A stretch of 64,000 nucleotides of DNA. Origin: a virus. Below, piece after piece: positions 42,051 to 51,290 of this stretch. Position numbers and translations under genes: made by a program. Every line of letters begins with the position of its first letter. The stretch's first letter is position 1. Under the pieces are notes generated by a model. It searched no databases. It was given only the letters and a program-made list of their open reading frames with translations, and was not told the origin of the DNA. The DNA lies in the IMG/VR virus record IMGVR_UViG_3300034093_000288, positions 1-64,000 of that record. The stretch is one strand, 5' to 3'.

Positions 42051-42797
42051 TTATTGTTGTGTACTAAATGAAGGATTCTCTGCCTGCTCTTGCTGAATTG
42101 CATACTGCGCAACTTGAATCTCTCTGATTGACATACCACAGTACTGAAGAATCTTCATTACTACTTTATACTCATCTTCTCCTGGAAGCTCAAAATCTTG
42201 GTAGTCGGGCTGTGATTGGTCAAATGCAGGCTCACCGTTAGGTAAGCTGATGTATGTCCACTTAGGGTCTAAAGGCAATCTAAAGTAGGAGCACTTTAAC
42301 GATGATACACCATTGATTGTATCAGGGTAAACAGATATTACGTCACCCTCAATAATATACGCAGGATACTGAGTTGTTGGTGCGGTTAGCATTGAATCCA
42401 ATAGCATATAGATTCTTGCATTAGCAACCTTCTCAGCATCACCTAGTCTTGTAGTTCCATTAAAACAGGTCAGTCTACTAATCATGTAGAAGTTATAACC
42501 TGTTGTGACTAAAGATGGTACGTAGTATTGATTTGTTGCAGGTGTAACCTGTACTAATGTATCATTACGTAAAAAGCCCTCTAAGACTTCTGCGATGGGA
42601 TTCTCGATGTCAGCGTACTCAGTACCTGATATACGTGCATTCTCCGCATTGATTGCTTTATTATAGCTACTGTAGTACTCTTCATAAATCTCCATCTGAG
42701 CTTGTTTTGCAAACAAGTTGAAGTCAGAAGGTGAGATATAGCCGTAATTATTTTTATTTAAAACGGAGAGTACAGTATTTCTTACTGAGTTAATCAT
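42051..42797 (-). CDS. Connector/structural protein (248 aa)
   Basis: ISPSDFNLFAKQAQMEIYEE, then GTEYADIENPIAEVLEGFLR is a pattern seen repeatedly in structural blocks of Bacteroidota phages. It is first in the tail operon after promoter TATCTTTG (42819-42812). Probably a head-completion or ring protein; the precise role is unproven. Confidence 0.65.
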   Translation of the reverse strand: MINSVRNTVLSVLNKNNYGYISPSDFNLFAKQAQMEIYEEYYSSYNKAINAENARISGTEYADIENPIAEVLEGFLRNDTLVQVTPATNQYYVPSLVTTGYNFYMISRLTCFNGTTRLGDAEKVANARIYMLLDSMLTAPTTQYPAYIIEGDVISVYPDTINGVSSLKCSYFRLPLDPKWTYISLPNGEPAFDQSQPDYQDFELPGEDEYKVVMKILQYCGMSIREIQVAQYAIQQEQAENPSFSTQQ

Positions 42798-42811
42798 TCT
42801 AATCCTTTTTA

Positions 42812-42819
42812 CAAAGATA
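42812..42819 (-). promoter_or_regulatory. Tail-operon -7 box TATCTTTG
   Basis: The minus strand reads TATCTTTG, 14 bases before ATG 42797, directly after a terminator. Confidence 0.65.
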
Positions 42820-42824
42820 CATAA

Positions 42825-42857
42825 AAAACAAAAGGCGCCCGATTAAGACGCCTTTGC
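42825..42857 (-). terminator. Intrinsic terminator after the 42915-43673 gene
   Basis: On the minus strand AAAGGCG, an 11-nt loop and CGCCTTT form a 7-bp stem followed by TGTTTTTT. Confidence 0.85.
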
Positions 42858-42914
42858 TTAGGTAAGAATCCTTTGTAGTGAAACACTAAAGTAGATTGCA
42901 AATATATGAAGTAA

Positions 42915-43673
42915 TTACATTAACTCCAAATTACTCTCTAACATTTTTAATGCATCTAATCCTTCTTTAGATGTAAAGTACTCAACGAGCTCCACATATG
43001 GGTCAGCTCCGAACGGTACGTTCATCATCTTTTTCTTGTTAGATGGTGTGTTAAACCATATCTCTTTATTTTGATTCTTGAATACAAGAAGCTTTTTCTC
43101 AAAGAATGTCTGTACAGTTGACTGAGTGCTGAGCATTGGGTCATCCAATAGATTGATAAAGTTGTGTGGCTCATTCTTAGCGAAGACCAAGATGTCACGT
43201 TTCATCTCTGCTGTTGTGATTTTATCAGGACTAACATTGAATAGGATTCTGTAAACAGTTTCCATTTGATCAATAGTAAGTTCCTTAGCACGAATCAATG
43301 CATCAACCTCATGGTTAATGAACTCAAGCTCCTTAGCTGCATCCTTCTCATAGTTTACCTCCTCGAAAGAGATATTGTTTAGTGGATGTAAGTTCAAGAA
43401 TTGCTGTAGTACAGGATTGGTTTTTGAAACAGATAAGAAACCATCTTCAAAGATAATTGGCTCTACGATTGCGTTGCCATCTTGCTCATCTTGAAATGGT
43501 GATCTTTGATTTACCGCATATCGAATTTCTCGATTGACTCCATTCTCTTCATCCCACCAAAGTAATGGGTAACGTGGTGTACCTCTAGATGGAAGAATAA
43601 ATGATAAAGGTGCGGCATCATTTTTAAGTTTGTAGATTTTATCTACGTTAATTGCTTTTGTTGTTGTTTTCAT
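42915..43673 (-). CDS. Capsid-associated structural protein (252 aa)
   Basis: The phrases RYPLLWWDEENGVNREIRYA, QRSPFQDEQDG, EPIIFEDGFLSVSKTNPVLQ and LHPLNNISFEEVNYEKDAAK recur, from memory, in a protein encoded next to the major capsid protein in Bacteroidota phages. It is highly acidic with a helical C-terminal half. It is flanked on both sides by terminators; no clear promoter box is seen upstream, so some read-through from the capsid gene is likely. Confidence 0.65.
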   Translation of the reverse strand: MKTTTKAINVDKIYKLKNDAAPLSFILPSRGTPRYPLLWWDEENGVNREIRYAVNQRSPFQDEQDGNAIVEPIIFEDGFLSVSKTNPVLQQFLNLHPLNNISFEEVNYEKDAAKELEFINHEVDALIRAKELTIDQMETVYRILFNVSPDKITTAEMKRDILVFAKNEPHNFINLLDDPMLSTQSTVQTFFEKKLLVFKNQNKEIWFNTPSNKKKMMNVPFGADPYVELVEYFTSKEGLDALKMLESNLELM

Positions 43674-43695
43674 TTTATTTGATATAATTAAACTT

Positions 43696-43729
43696 TAAAA
43701 ATAGGGGAGTGTCTTTGAAGACACCCCCC
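43696..43729 (-). terminator. Strong intrinsic terminator after the capsid gene, built on repeat copy 8
   Basis: On the minus strand a stem of GGGG, one G-U pair and GTGTCTT pairs with AAGACAC and CCCC (12 bp, CA at the apex), followed by TATTTTT. The core is the dispersed 16-bp repeat. It would limit read-through from the highly expressed capsid gene. Confidence 0.85.
43709..43724 (+). repeat. 16-bp near-palindrome, copy 8
   Basis: GTGTCTTTGAAGACAC between the capsid gene and the 42915-43673 gene; it forms the upper stem of the terminator. Confidence 0.92.
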
Positions 43730-43750
43730 GTTATTTTAATAATCCTAAGA

Positions 43751-45172
43751 TTATGCTCCGTAGCGGAAGATGAAGAAGTTGTTCGCACCAAGTGTACATA
43801 CAGCACGCTCAGATAAGAAGTTAACTTCCATTGCATCGAGGTCGCTAGTAGCAGCACCACCGGCAGAACCTGTAATCCAAGTCTTGTAACGACGATTTTC
43901 AGCTTCAGTAGCACGGTAACGAACGTGTAAGAACGGACGCTTAGCGTTTTTACCAAGAACTTGGTCGTATACAGTTGTTGAACCTGCAGGAACAAGCATA
44001 CCTGTAACAGTACCTGTAGCAGTAGCACCTGTAGGAAGACCACCACGCATTGTTGGATCGTTAAGGTATTTCCAATCTGACTTGTAGAAATCGTAAGAAC
44101 CACGACGGAAACCTGTGAAACCAAGGTTCAAAGCCATATCCTTATCGTTATCAAACAAACCGTAAGATGTACCATTAGCACCATAGCTGTTTTGTGAAGC
44201 AAGGATATCATCGATGCTCAAGCTGAATGCACGGTTAACGAACAATACGTTTTCTTCGATAGCACCTTGCTTGTCTAAACGTTGAAGGATGTTATCAAAG
44301 TCAGTCATTGCGGTAGGGATACCACCACCAAAGACGTTACCACGAGTATTAACTGCGTAGAATACACCTTCAGAACCTTTGTAACCAAGACCTACAGCAC
44401 CTGAATTTGTTGCAGCAGGAACTGCTTCAATCATAGATGTTTCGAGGTAGTCATCAAAACGGAGACGAGTTTCGTGCTCAGACTTCAAGTACCAAAGGTA
44501 ACCTGATGCACCGTTCTCAGTAGTTACTTCTACCCAACCGATTTGAGCCATGTCAGAACCGTTAACAGCATACTTATCTTTAAGGATAATTGGGCTGTTA
44601 GAGAAGAATAAGTCATCAGCTTCCAAAGAACCAACCATTCCGTTACTACCTTTTTTAAACTCAGAACCGTAAATGAAGATAGTTACAGTTGAGTTAATTG
44701 CAAAAGCTTGACCTGCAGTTTCGTAGTAAGAAACATTGATAATACCTGTAGTAGTATCTACTGCAGTTACGATAGCTTTGTTAGAAGCACCTGTAGCATT
44801 GTCAGAAACGTTGATAGTTTGTCCGGCACGGATAGCGATTGGCTTACCTGTAGCAGTAGGAACTAATACGTCGTTAACTGTAATTGTAGCGTTGTCTTGA
44901 CCTTGTGCAGTGTTAGCGTTACAGTTAGTGTACTTAGTGTGTAGACGACCTTGTTCAGTCCACTTAATCATATCTGAGTTAGACGGCATCTCAGCACCTA
45001 CCATTCGCAAGAATGAAGATACAGTACGGTTTCCGTAACGCTCAAATTCCTTCTCGTAAGTATCAGGAAGATACTGATTCAAGAAGTCAAAGTTAGTAAT
45101 GTAGTTTGTTTGCAAAGCGACTTGTTGCGCATTTGGTTGCAAATCAAAACCGGGAGTTGGTAAAACTGGCAT
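43751..45172 (-). CDS. Major capsid protein (473 aa)
   Basis: It follows the scaffold gene after 22 bases and precedes a strong terminator, as expected for the capsid gene. NYITNFDFLNQYLPDTYEKE, then YGNRTVSSFLRMVGAEMPSN, start an HK97-type arm and shell domain. A beta-rich insertion domain follows (residues 90-190), then ENVLFVNRAFSLSIDDILAS and LDAMEVNFLSERAVCTLGAN near the end, typical of capsid proteins with a P-domain (SE--vctlGA---f). The fold call is by context and pattern. Confidence 0.82.
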   Translation of the reverse strand: MPVLPTPGFDLQPNAQQVALQTNYITNFDFLNQYLPDTYEKEFERYGNRTVSSFLRMVGAEMPSNSDMIKWTEQGRLHTKYTNCNANTAQGQDNATITVNDVLVPTATGKPIAIRAGQTINVSDNATGASNKAIVTAVDTTTGIINVSYYETAGQAFAINSTVTIFIYGSEFKKGSNGMVGSLEADDLFFSNSPIILKDKYAVNGSDMAQIGWVEVTTENGASGYLWYLKSEHETRLRFDDYLETSMIEAVPAATNSGAVGLGYKGSEGVFYAVNTRGNVFGGGIPTAMTDFDNILQRLDKQGAIEENVLFVNRAFSLSIDDILASQNSYGANGTSYGLFDNDKDMALNLGFTGFRRGSYDFYKSDWKYLNDPTMRGGLPTGATATGTVTGMLVPAGSTTVYDQVLGKNAKRPFLHVRYRATEAENRRYKTWITGSAGGAATSDLDAMEVNFLSERAVCTLGANNFFIFRYGA

Positions 45173-45194
45173 TTTTTTTAGTTTTTGTTAATTA

Positions 45195-46289
45195 TTAATT
45201 TTTTCTACTTACAATTTTGAGCTTGCTACCCGAATCAGGGTTTACAGCTCTAATTTTCATTTCCCCACTTGCAATTGACTCAGGAGCTCTCCTCTCAGAC
45301 ATATTTACATTTTTAATCTTACGACTCAAGTCATCCGTTGCGTCAGCTTGGCCTTGCTCATAAAAGAACTTAGCGAATCGCTCGGGGTTCATTGCCATGG
45401 CTAAAGACCTGTGGTATCCTGCTGCGTCTTTCATTAGACCATTGTCATCCAAATACTTCGTGATAAAGCTGTATGGATTACTCTGAGTCTTTTTTACTTC
45501 CTCGCGGTCTCCGGGTAAGAAGGTGAATTTCTTATCGTCTATAGCAAAATCAAAACCTTTGAAATCACTACTAAACAACTCTTCAGTCTTCTGCTGAAAC
45601 CATTCGGCTTTACGCATATTTTCCTCCTCGAGGTTCTTAGCTGTTGACACATATTGTTTATAAGTCTCATACTCTTCTAAATCGACGCTAGGAGAAGAGT
45701 TCGGTCTTGACTCAAGTGGAACTCTGTATTTCTCTTTCTGCTCGTTAAAGAATTTCTTTGCCTCATTAACAGCCTTTTTCTTTTTGAGTTTTGTCTTCTT
45801 AACTACTGACTCATCATCGTAGTCTTCATCATAGAAAAACTCATCTAATAGTACATCGACGTCATCTCCATCCAATCCCTCTTGTGTAGACAAGTAGAAT
45901 TTACGAAGTAAGTCGTCTTCAGACATCGTATCATAATCTTTATTCAACTCCTTAAAGTCTTCAAAGCTACGACCCGTTTCCTTTTTGTACTTCATATAGG
46001 TCTTAATCTCCTCATCCATCTCCTCTTGCTCCTCACGTTGAGAAGTCAAGTCATCAAAGGACTTAAGTTCGCGACCATATCTTTTACCCAAATATGAAAG
46101 AACTTTATCATCATCTAACTCCGGTTCTTCAAACGGAGCAGGTGGTGTATTGTTGTCATCAAAAACAGGAGGAGTCTCAATTTCTTGTTTCTCATCAAGC
46201 TGTTGTTGATGCTCATCTAATAATTGTTGTTCAATTTCTTGAACGCTTTTTGATTCGGACATTCCCAAATCTCTTACTTTTATTTCCAT
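45195..46289 (-). CDS. Scaffold protein (364 aa)
   Basis: Very acidic and coiled-coil: Gln/Glu-rich residues 15-40, Asp/Glu stretches (FFYDEDYDDESVV), a Lys-rich segment, and a basic C-terminus ending SGSKLKIVSRKN. Position between portal and capsid genes and this charge pattern fit an assembly scaffold whose basic C-terminus contacts the capsid protein. It has its own promoter box at 46315-46308. Confidence 0.75.
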   Translation of the reverse strand: MEIKVRDLGMSESKSVQEIEQQLLDEHQQQLDEKQEIETPPVFDDNNTPPAPFEEPELDDDKVLSYLGKRYGRELKSFDDLTSQREEQEEMDEEIKTYMKYKKETGRSFEDFKELNKDYDTMSEDDLLRKFYLSTQEGLDGDDVDVLLDEFFYDEDYDDESVVKKTKLKKKKAVNEAKKFFNEQKEKYRVPLESRPNSSPSVDLEEYETYKQYVSTAKNLEEENMRKAEWFQQKTEELFSSDFKGFDFAIDDKKFTFLPGDREEVKKTQSNPYSFITKYLDDNGLMKDAAGYHRSLAMAMNPERFAKFFYEQGQADATDDLSRKIKNVNMSERRAPESIASGEMKIRAVNPDSGSKLKIVSRKN

Positions 46290-46307
46290 TTGATTAAATT
46301 TACATTA

Positions 46308-46338
46308 CAAAATTATACATTTTTTTGATAATATTTTT
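46308..46338 (-). promoter_or_regulatory. Scaffold-capsid promoter
   Basis: The minus strand reads TTG, a 23-base spacer, then TAATTTTG (46315-46308), 18 bases before ATG 46289. This allows high capsid expression independent of the terminase-portal transcript. Confidence 0.6.
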
Positions 46339-46343
46339 CAATA

Positions 46344-48779
46344 CTATCTAGGCTCAAACTCAGCTAAGTCAAACCCATCCAAGCTATCCTCGTTTGACTC
46401 AAAGTCAACAGGAGGTAGATTGTTCTTTCTTTGCTCAATTAATTTAGACTGCTGAGTGTTTTGAATAGAGATACGCTTATCCTTAGCCTTCTCCTTTTCG
46501 TCCTCTCTCTGCTTCAATGACTGAGTCTCCATGCCTCTTAGTTGCATCTGCATATCAAACTCCGTCTGCATTAACTGCTGCTTGAGTACGGCCTCGTTCT
46601 TCATCTTCTCAATCTCGAACGCAACCTCAGCTTGTTTTATCTGCATCTTTGCTTGAGATTCTGCTTGAATCTTAGCCATAGCAGCTTCAGCTGCCATTTG
46701 CTGTGATTGTAGGTTTTGCTGAGCAACCATAGCTTGCTGCTGCATCTGTAGTCGCTCCTCTCTATCCTGCTTCTTAATTCGCTTAACCTTAAGAAGCTGA
46801 TTAGCCAATTTAATGTTTTTAATCTCGCGGATATCAATCGCATCCTCAAGGTTAATATCGCCTTTAGATAACGCGATTTGAATGTTCTGCTCGAGTTGTG
46901 CCTTTTCTTCTTCATCAGGTGAGATTTCAATAAAAATTCCAAAGTCATATATGTATAGGTCCTTAATCTCGTTAAGGATTGATACGTTGTACTTTCCAAT
47001 TCTATTTGCAAAATCATCTTTGAAGTCAGCGTACTCAAGTATGTCAGCAACACGATATGTTAATGCCTCTGCTAGTGATCGGAACATAAACAAGCTTGCC
47101 TCTAAGATGTGGCGTGTAGCTGTATTTGAGTTAAGCGCTGCTAGCTTTTGTACACCAACCAATGCTCTTGGGTCAGGCATAGAGCCATCACGTGCCTCGT
47201 TAAGTCCTGTTACCGAACGTAGCATCTCCATATAGTGGTTGTAGTTTGCAATTAGCGTTTGTAGTTTTGATGCGCCTGAGTTACCTGCAATAGCCTGAAT
47301 AGGAACGCGTCCATTATTAAACTCACCATCTTGGGTGTAACTACGTCCGATTACACTACCCGTTTGGAAGTATAGTCGGAGTGCATCCTCAGGATTGTAA
47401 GCAGCACCCGTACCAAGGTCAACCTCATTAAGACCATCAGCGTCAATGAAGACACCATCCGGAACTGTACGAGCAATAACCTGCTGCATCTTTAGGTGCG
47501 TAATCTGAATCAAGTCAGCGAATGGAATCATTCGTCGAACCAATGACTCAATAACACCCTTGTACATACGAGGAGCAATTGCCACGTAATTTGGTATAGC
47601 GTGCTGTGAAGATGACTTAGGTCGAACCATGTTTTCAGACATCTCCCACTTAAGTAGGATGTTTGTACCCATGACCATAACGCCCTCATACCAAACATCG
47701 ATTACCTTTTCAATCTTCTCAAAACGACCTTCTTCCATCATGTCCGCAGGCGGGTTGAATGTGTCGTCCTTCTCTACAACGCGAACGCCTCCGTTGTCTA
47801 GGTACTTTTTCTTATAAACTACCTTTTTAGTGGTCTTGTAGTTAAAGTACAATAGCGTACACGTATCACGTGCAAAGATGTCATCTTGGTAGTACTGAGC
47901 TACGTTGTAGTAGTCATACCAACTCTGACTGTATTTTGATATCTCTTCCAAATCCTCACGAGTGAGTGATTGGTCAATCTTTAATAGCTCTGTAATAGGG
48001 AGTGTCTTAATTTCTCCCCAGTAGAAACAATCTCTAAAGTACGGGTCTTCAGTATAGCTATAGACCACGTTAGCCGGATCTACGTATGAAACCTGTACGC
48101 CTGCTCCCGGTAAAAACTCGTGCTTAGTAACAGCGATACCTAATACGGTAAGGTCATAGTCAAGGCGCTTACGCAAGTCTAGGTATTTATTTTCTTCTAA
48201 TATAGTATTTATAGCCTCCTCCTCTGCAATCTCAATTGCAGGTTTGTAGTTGAGCTGCATATACAATGATAGTTCCTCATCACTTTCAGGAAGTTCCTCA
48301 GAATCCATTACAAACGGGTCAAACCCTGACTTCTCCTTAATCTTCATTAATGGAGCTTTTGCAATCATCTGCCCCTCAAGGATATCTTGGAACTTACTTC
48401 TTTTTGCTTGAGACATTGCATCCTGTGCATATGCCTTAACCTTAAACATACGGTCAGACATACCGTTTACAACGATGTCAACAAACTTAGGCAGGATTGG
48501 AACGGGTGTCCAATCAAGGTTCAAGTATGATAGGTCGCCATCAATAGCAAGTTCATTCTTGTACTTGGCAACAGACTGCTCACCACGGGCGTATAACCTT
48601 AAACGATGAAAGTCTCTCCATTGACCATAATATCTACAACTATTTCCATCTTTACGAAACCACTCGTATTGGATAGCTTGCCCTATTTGGATTCCAAATT
48701 CTGCAGTGTTCTTTTCTGCGTCAGTAACAAATTGACTCGGAAATGCAGCTGAGGGTACGTTTACTTTTACTTCTTTCAT
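46344..48779 (-). CDS. Portal protein (811 aa)
   Basis: It follows the large terminase by ATGA overlap. Core phrases are RDFHRLRLYARGEQSVAKYK, WTPVPILPKFVDIVVNGMSD, NYVAIAPRMYKGVIESLVRR and MLRSVTGLNEARDGSMPDPR. The last is the typical portal stem/clip region with bound-helix residues. Residues about 690-770 are a Gln/Met/Ala-rich coiled coil, expected for the barrel or internal part. It forms the dodecameric ring for DNA packaging and ejection. Confidence 0.85.
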   Translation of the reverse strand: MKEVKVNVPSAAFPSQFVTDAEKNTAEFGIQIGQAIQYEWFRKDGNSCRYYGQWRDFHRLRLYARGEQSVAKYKNELAIDGDLSYLNLDWTPVPILPKFVDIVVNGMSDRMFKVKAYAQDAMSQAKRSKFQDILEGQMIAKAPLMKIKEKSGFDPFVMDSEELPESDEELSLYMQLNYKPAIEIAEEEAINTILEENKYLDLRKRLDYDLTVLGIAVTKHEFLPGAGVQVSYVDPANVVYSYTEDPYFRDCFYWGEIKTLPITELLKIDQSLTREDLEEISKYSQSWYDYYNVAQYYQDDIFARDTCTLLYFNYKTTKKVVYKKKYLDNGGVRVVEKDDTFNPPADMMEEGRFEKIEKVIDVWYEGVMVMGTNILLKWEMSENMVRPKSSSQHAIPNYVAIAPRMYKGVIESLVRRMIPFADLIQITHLKMQQVIARTVPDGVFIDADGLNEVDLGTGAAYNPEDALRLYFQTGSVIGRSYTQDGEFNNGRVPIQAIAGNSGASKLQTLIANYNHYMEMLRSVTGLNEARDGSMPDPRALVGVQKLAALNSNTATRHILEASLFMFRSLAEALTYRVADILEYADFKDDFANRIGKYNVSILNEIKDLYIYDFGIFIEISPDEEEKAQLEQNIQIALSKGDINLEDAIDIREIKNIKLANQLLKVKRIKKQDREERLQMQQQAMVAQQNLQSQQMAAEAAMAKIQAESQAKMQIKQAEVAFEIEKMKNEAVLKQQLMQTEFDMQMQLRGMETQSLKQREDEKEKAKDKRISIQNTQQSKLIEQRKNNLPPVDFESNEDSLDGFDLAEFEPR

Positions 48780-51028
48780 TTAATAAGTTGACTTATATTC
48801 CCATCATTACTATATCTTGCAAATTTAAGAGATATTTTTGATTCTTTTTTCTCCGGTACATATAAGTGCTTCTGATTAGCCATAATAGCCAATCCTGAGC
48901 TGATAGAGGCATCGAATTTGGTTCGGTCACTAATATCAAACCTAGCCCAATCACTAAGCGTTCTAGTGAACGGCATTGAGCCCATTTCATCCGGCTGACG
49001 ATACACCCCTGCTGAATCTAATCCCACGTACTTTTCGATGTAGCTTTCGATAGCTGATGCGTGCGACTGCTTGACATCCTCAGAGGAGTTTGGTATACCA
49101 CCTAGCTCGCGCTCTGTTGGCGTAAGCTTGCTGTAGTGTTTGTCAGGTCTGTTAATAGAGAACGGTCTGTACCCACGATTCTTAAAGTGGTATAGCAAAC
49201 GTGGTTTGTTGTTCTCAATTAGAATTGGCATACCATAAAATATACAGGCCATTAGAACTTCCTCAAAGAATATCTCTGCCGTTTGTGGACGCGCGATGTA
49301 CTCTAAAAAGAACTCGTTTGTAGGGCCCTCATCCATGTGGAACTTAGTCATTCCGTGCAAGGAGCCGTTAGAACCTCTACCACCGACTACTGCCGATATG
49401 TCATACGGGTCACATCCAAATACCCCCATGTGCTCATTGGCGGGGTACTTTAATCCGTTTTTCTCTATTACCCTGTTCTGTAAGTGCGCAGGAGGAACCC
49501 ACGACAACAAGAATCTACCATTTTTGTCAGGTGAGAATACAACCTTGCTATCCTTGATACCATCTCTCCAATGGAACGAGCCACGTGTTAGATAGTGCTC
49601 TGATATTAATGCGTCGTTGTAGTCAATCTGCTGATATATTTTTGTGAGGTTAAATAGTGATGACTTGCTCTCATCACGGAACGCGTGCGACTCTGTTCTT
49701 GGGAACTGACGATAGAACTCGTTCAATGCGTCGGCATCATTTTTAAGTGAGTCAACCTCTGCCTCCCAATAGTCGATAGCGCCATTTGTAATCCACTGAC
49801 CATCAACCCCTCTAATTTTTTCAATAGGCTTTCTAAATACAGGCATACCGTAGATGTCAATGAACCCCTCCATGTTCCACTCCATAGGAATGAATAGGCC
49901 ATATAGCCCCGACTTAGTCTGACCATTGGCGTTACGTGTATTTACACGTGAGTCCTCATAAAGTCTTTTGTAGTTCTCACCACCCTTACTAAGCGCGTTG
50001 GACGTAGAGCCCATCATACACTTACCAATAATCTTAGAACCCAAACGTAAACACGTTTTAGTTACACGCCAATTGTTTAGGATGTTGTTCGGCTTAAGCC
50101 ATTTGGCAGATTCGTCATGAGCCAAGAACAATAACTTCTCACCATCGTAAGAGTTCTCCTCTGTATTTTTCCAGTCAATGGTAGTGTCGAGACCTGTAAT
50201 CTCGTTGTCATCCACATCGTGCATATTCTTCTTTGTAATCTTAGCCGCAGGAACTCGGTAGGCAAGCTCAGTCTTCGGCTTATCCATACCATCCATTACA
50301 GGCTTGAAGAAGAAGGGTAGGTTACTGTTAATAGGCACAACCTTATCTGTAAACATCTTCTTGGCATCCGCACCCGTCTTAGATAGCATACCAACCCTCG
50401 CATCTCTTGCAAGAGTTCCTATGTTGACGCACTCAGATGATGACATAAATGAGAACCCGGAACGGCGTATCTTTAGGTACACCATACCAAAGCATCTAGG
50501 GTCTGCCTTACAGGCCTCCCAAAATATAAAGAAGATTCGGTTAGCTTCACGATAGTCGGGGTATCCGATGTCAATCTTAGACCACTGCAAATACATATAG
50601 TGTGATCCCGTTATGTAGGTAGGAGTACCTCCGTTCATAAACCAACACCCCTGCTCCCTTCGGTCAAACTCCTCCTCAATGTAATCTACCCATCGGTTCT
50701 TAAACTCAGCGGGCATATCATTCCATTGGAAGATAGATTGAATACGAGTTAACTCCTTTGGGATATCCATTCTCTCCCAATACTGCTCAGATGACTTAGA
50801 GTGTCTTTGAAGACACTTTTGCGGCACAGCAGGTAGGGCAACCCTAAGACCCTGTATGTCTACTATGTCTCCAATCTGACCCGTCTTAGATATGACAATG
50901 ATGTCATAGTCCTCGTTGTATCCATAAGTCCAAGACCTATCATTGTTCTTTCGAGTGTAAGCCGCCTTCGGCATTACATTCTTAACTACCTTATATAGAC
51001 TACTTCCCTCCTGCACGACGTTCGGCAA
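48776..51028 (-). CDS. terL: Terminase large subunit (750 aa)
   Basis: An ATPase-nuclease. GCWFMNGGTPTYITGSHYMY precedes KIRRSGFSFMSSS near residue 184, a degenerate Walker A. LLFLAHDESAKW near 300 is the Walker B with catalytic Glu, and VFGCDPYDISA near 540 begins the nuclease domain. It drives DNA packaging through the portal encoded next. Repeat copy 9 falls at residues 71-77 (KCLQRHSK), a segment outside the conserved core. Confidence 0.9.
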   Translation of the reverse strand: MPNVVQEGSSLYKVVKNVMPKAAYTRKNNDRSWTYGYNEDYDIIVISKTGQIGDIVDIQGLRVALPAVPQKCLQRHSKSSEQYWERMDIPKELTRIQSIFQWNDMPAEFKNRWVDYIEEEFDRREQGCWFMNGGTPTYITGSHYMYLQWSKIDIGYPDYREANRIFFIFWEACKADPRCFGMVYLKIRRSGFSFMSSSECVNIGTLARDARVGMLSKTGADAKKMFTDKVVPINSNLPFFFKPVMDGMDKPKTELAYRVPAAKITKKNMHDVDDNEITGLDTTIDWKNTEENSYDGEKLLFLAHDESAKWLKPNNILNNWRVTKTCLRLGSKIIGKCMMGSTSNALSKGGENYKRLYEDSRVNTRNANGQTKSGLYGLFIPMEWNMEGFIDIYGMPVFRKPIEKIRGVDGQWITNGAIDYWEAEVDSLKNDADALNEFYRQFPRTESHAFRDESKSSLFNLTKIYQQIDYNDALISEHYLTRGSFHWRDGIKDSKVVFSPDKNGRFLLSWVPPAHLQNRVIEKNGLKYPANEHMGVFGCDPYDISAVVGGRGSNGSLHGMTKFHMDEGPTNEFFLEYIARPQTAEIFFEEVLMACIFYGMPILIENNKPRLLYHFKNRGYRPFSINRPDKHYSKLTPTERELGGIPNSSEDVKQSHASAIESYIEKYVGLDSAGVYRQPDEMGSMPFTRTLSDWARFDISDRTKFDASISSGLAIMANQKHLYVPEKKESKISLKFARYSNDGNISQLIK
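50801..50816 (+). repeat. 16-bp near-palindrome, copy 9, inside the terminase gene
   Basis: GTGTCTTTGAAGACAC; the minus-strand gene reads it within QKCLQRHSKSS near residue 73, before the ATPase core. Confidence 0.92.
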
Positions 51029-51290
51029 AGCCCTGTTTAGTATCTACTTTGCTAGGTCCTTTCTCTAATAAGACCAAGTTCTCTCTCTCAAGCTCGATTC
51101 GATTTAGAATCTCAAACGCATCAAATATAGCGAGCTTCTTGGTAGCAGCAGCGTTCTTTAAACGGTCTGCAGATAACTCATCCTCATCGTTTGGCTTAAT
51201 GATATCTTCTTTCGCAACCTTGATTAGCTGCTCAACAGCTTGCTCACCCGCAGAAATGATTCTAAGCTTTATTTCTTTTACTTTGCTCAT
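51000..51290 (-). CDS. Putative terminase small subunit (96 aa)
   Basis: A helical, charged protein directly upstream of terL with a 29-base overlap. SAGEQAVEQLIKVAKEDIIK, then LSADRLKNAAATKKLAIFDA and a C-terminal FAERRAGGK, are commonly seen, from memory, before terL in Bacteroidota phages. Small terminase function is suggested by position and size only. Confidence 0.55.
   Translation of the reverse strand: MSKVKEIKLRIISAGEQAVEQLIKVAKEDIIKPNDEDELSADRLKNAAATKKLAIFDAFEILNRIELERENLVLLEKGPSKVDTKQGFAERRAGGK

Noticed and set aside
7023-50816. CRISPR array or transposon end repeats
   Set aside because: The nine 16-bp copies are dispersed by kilobases without regular spacers, transposase genes or target duplications.
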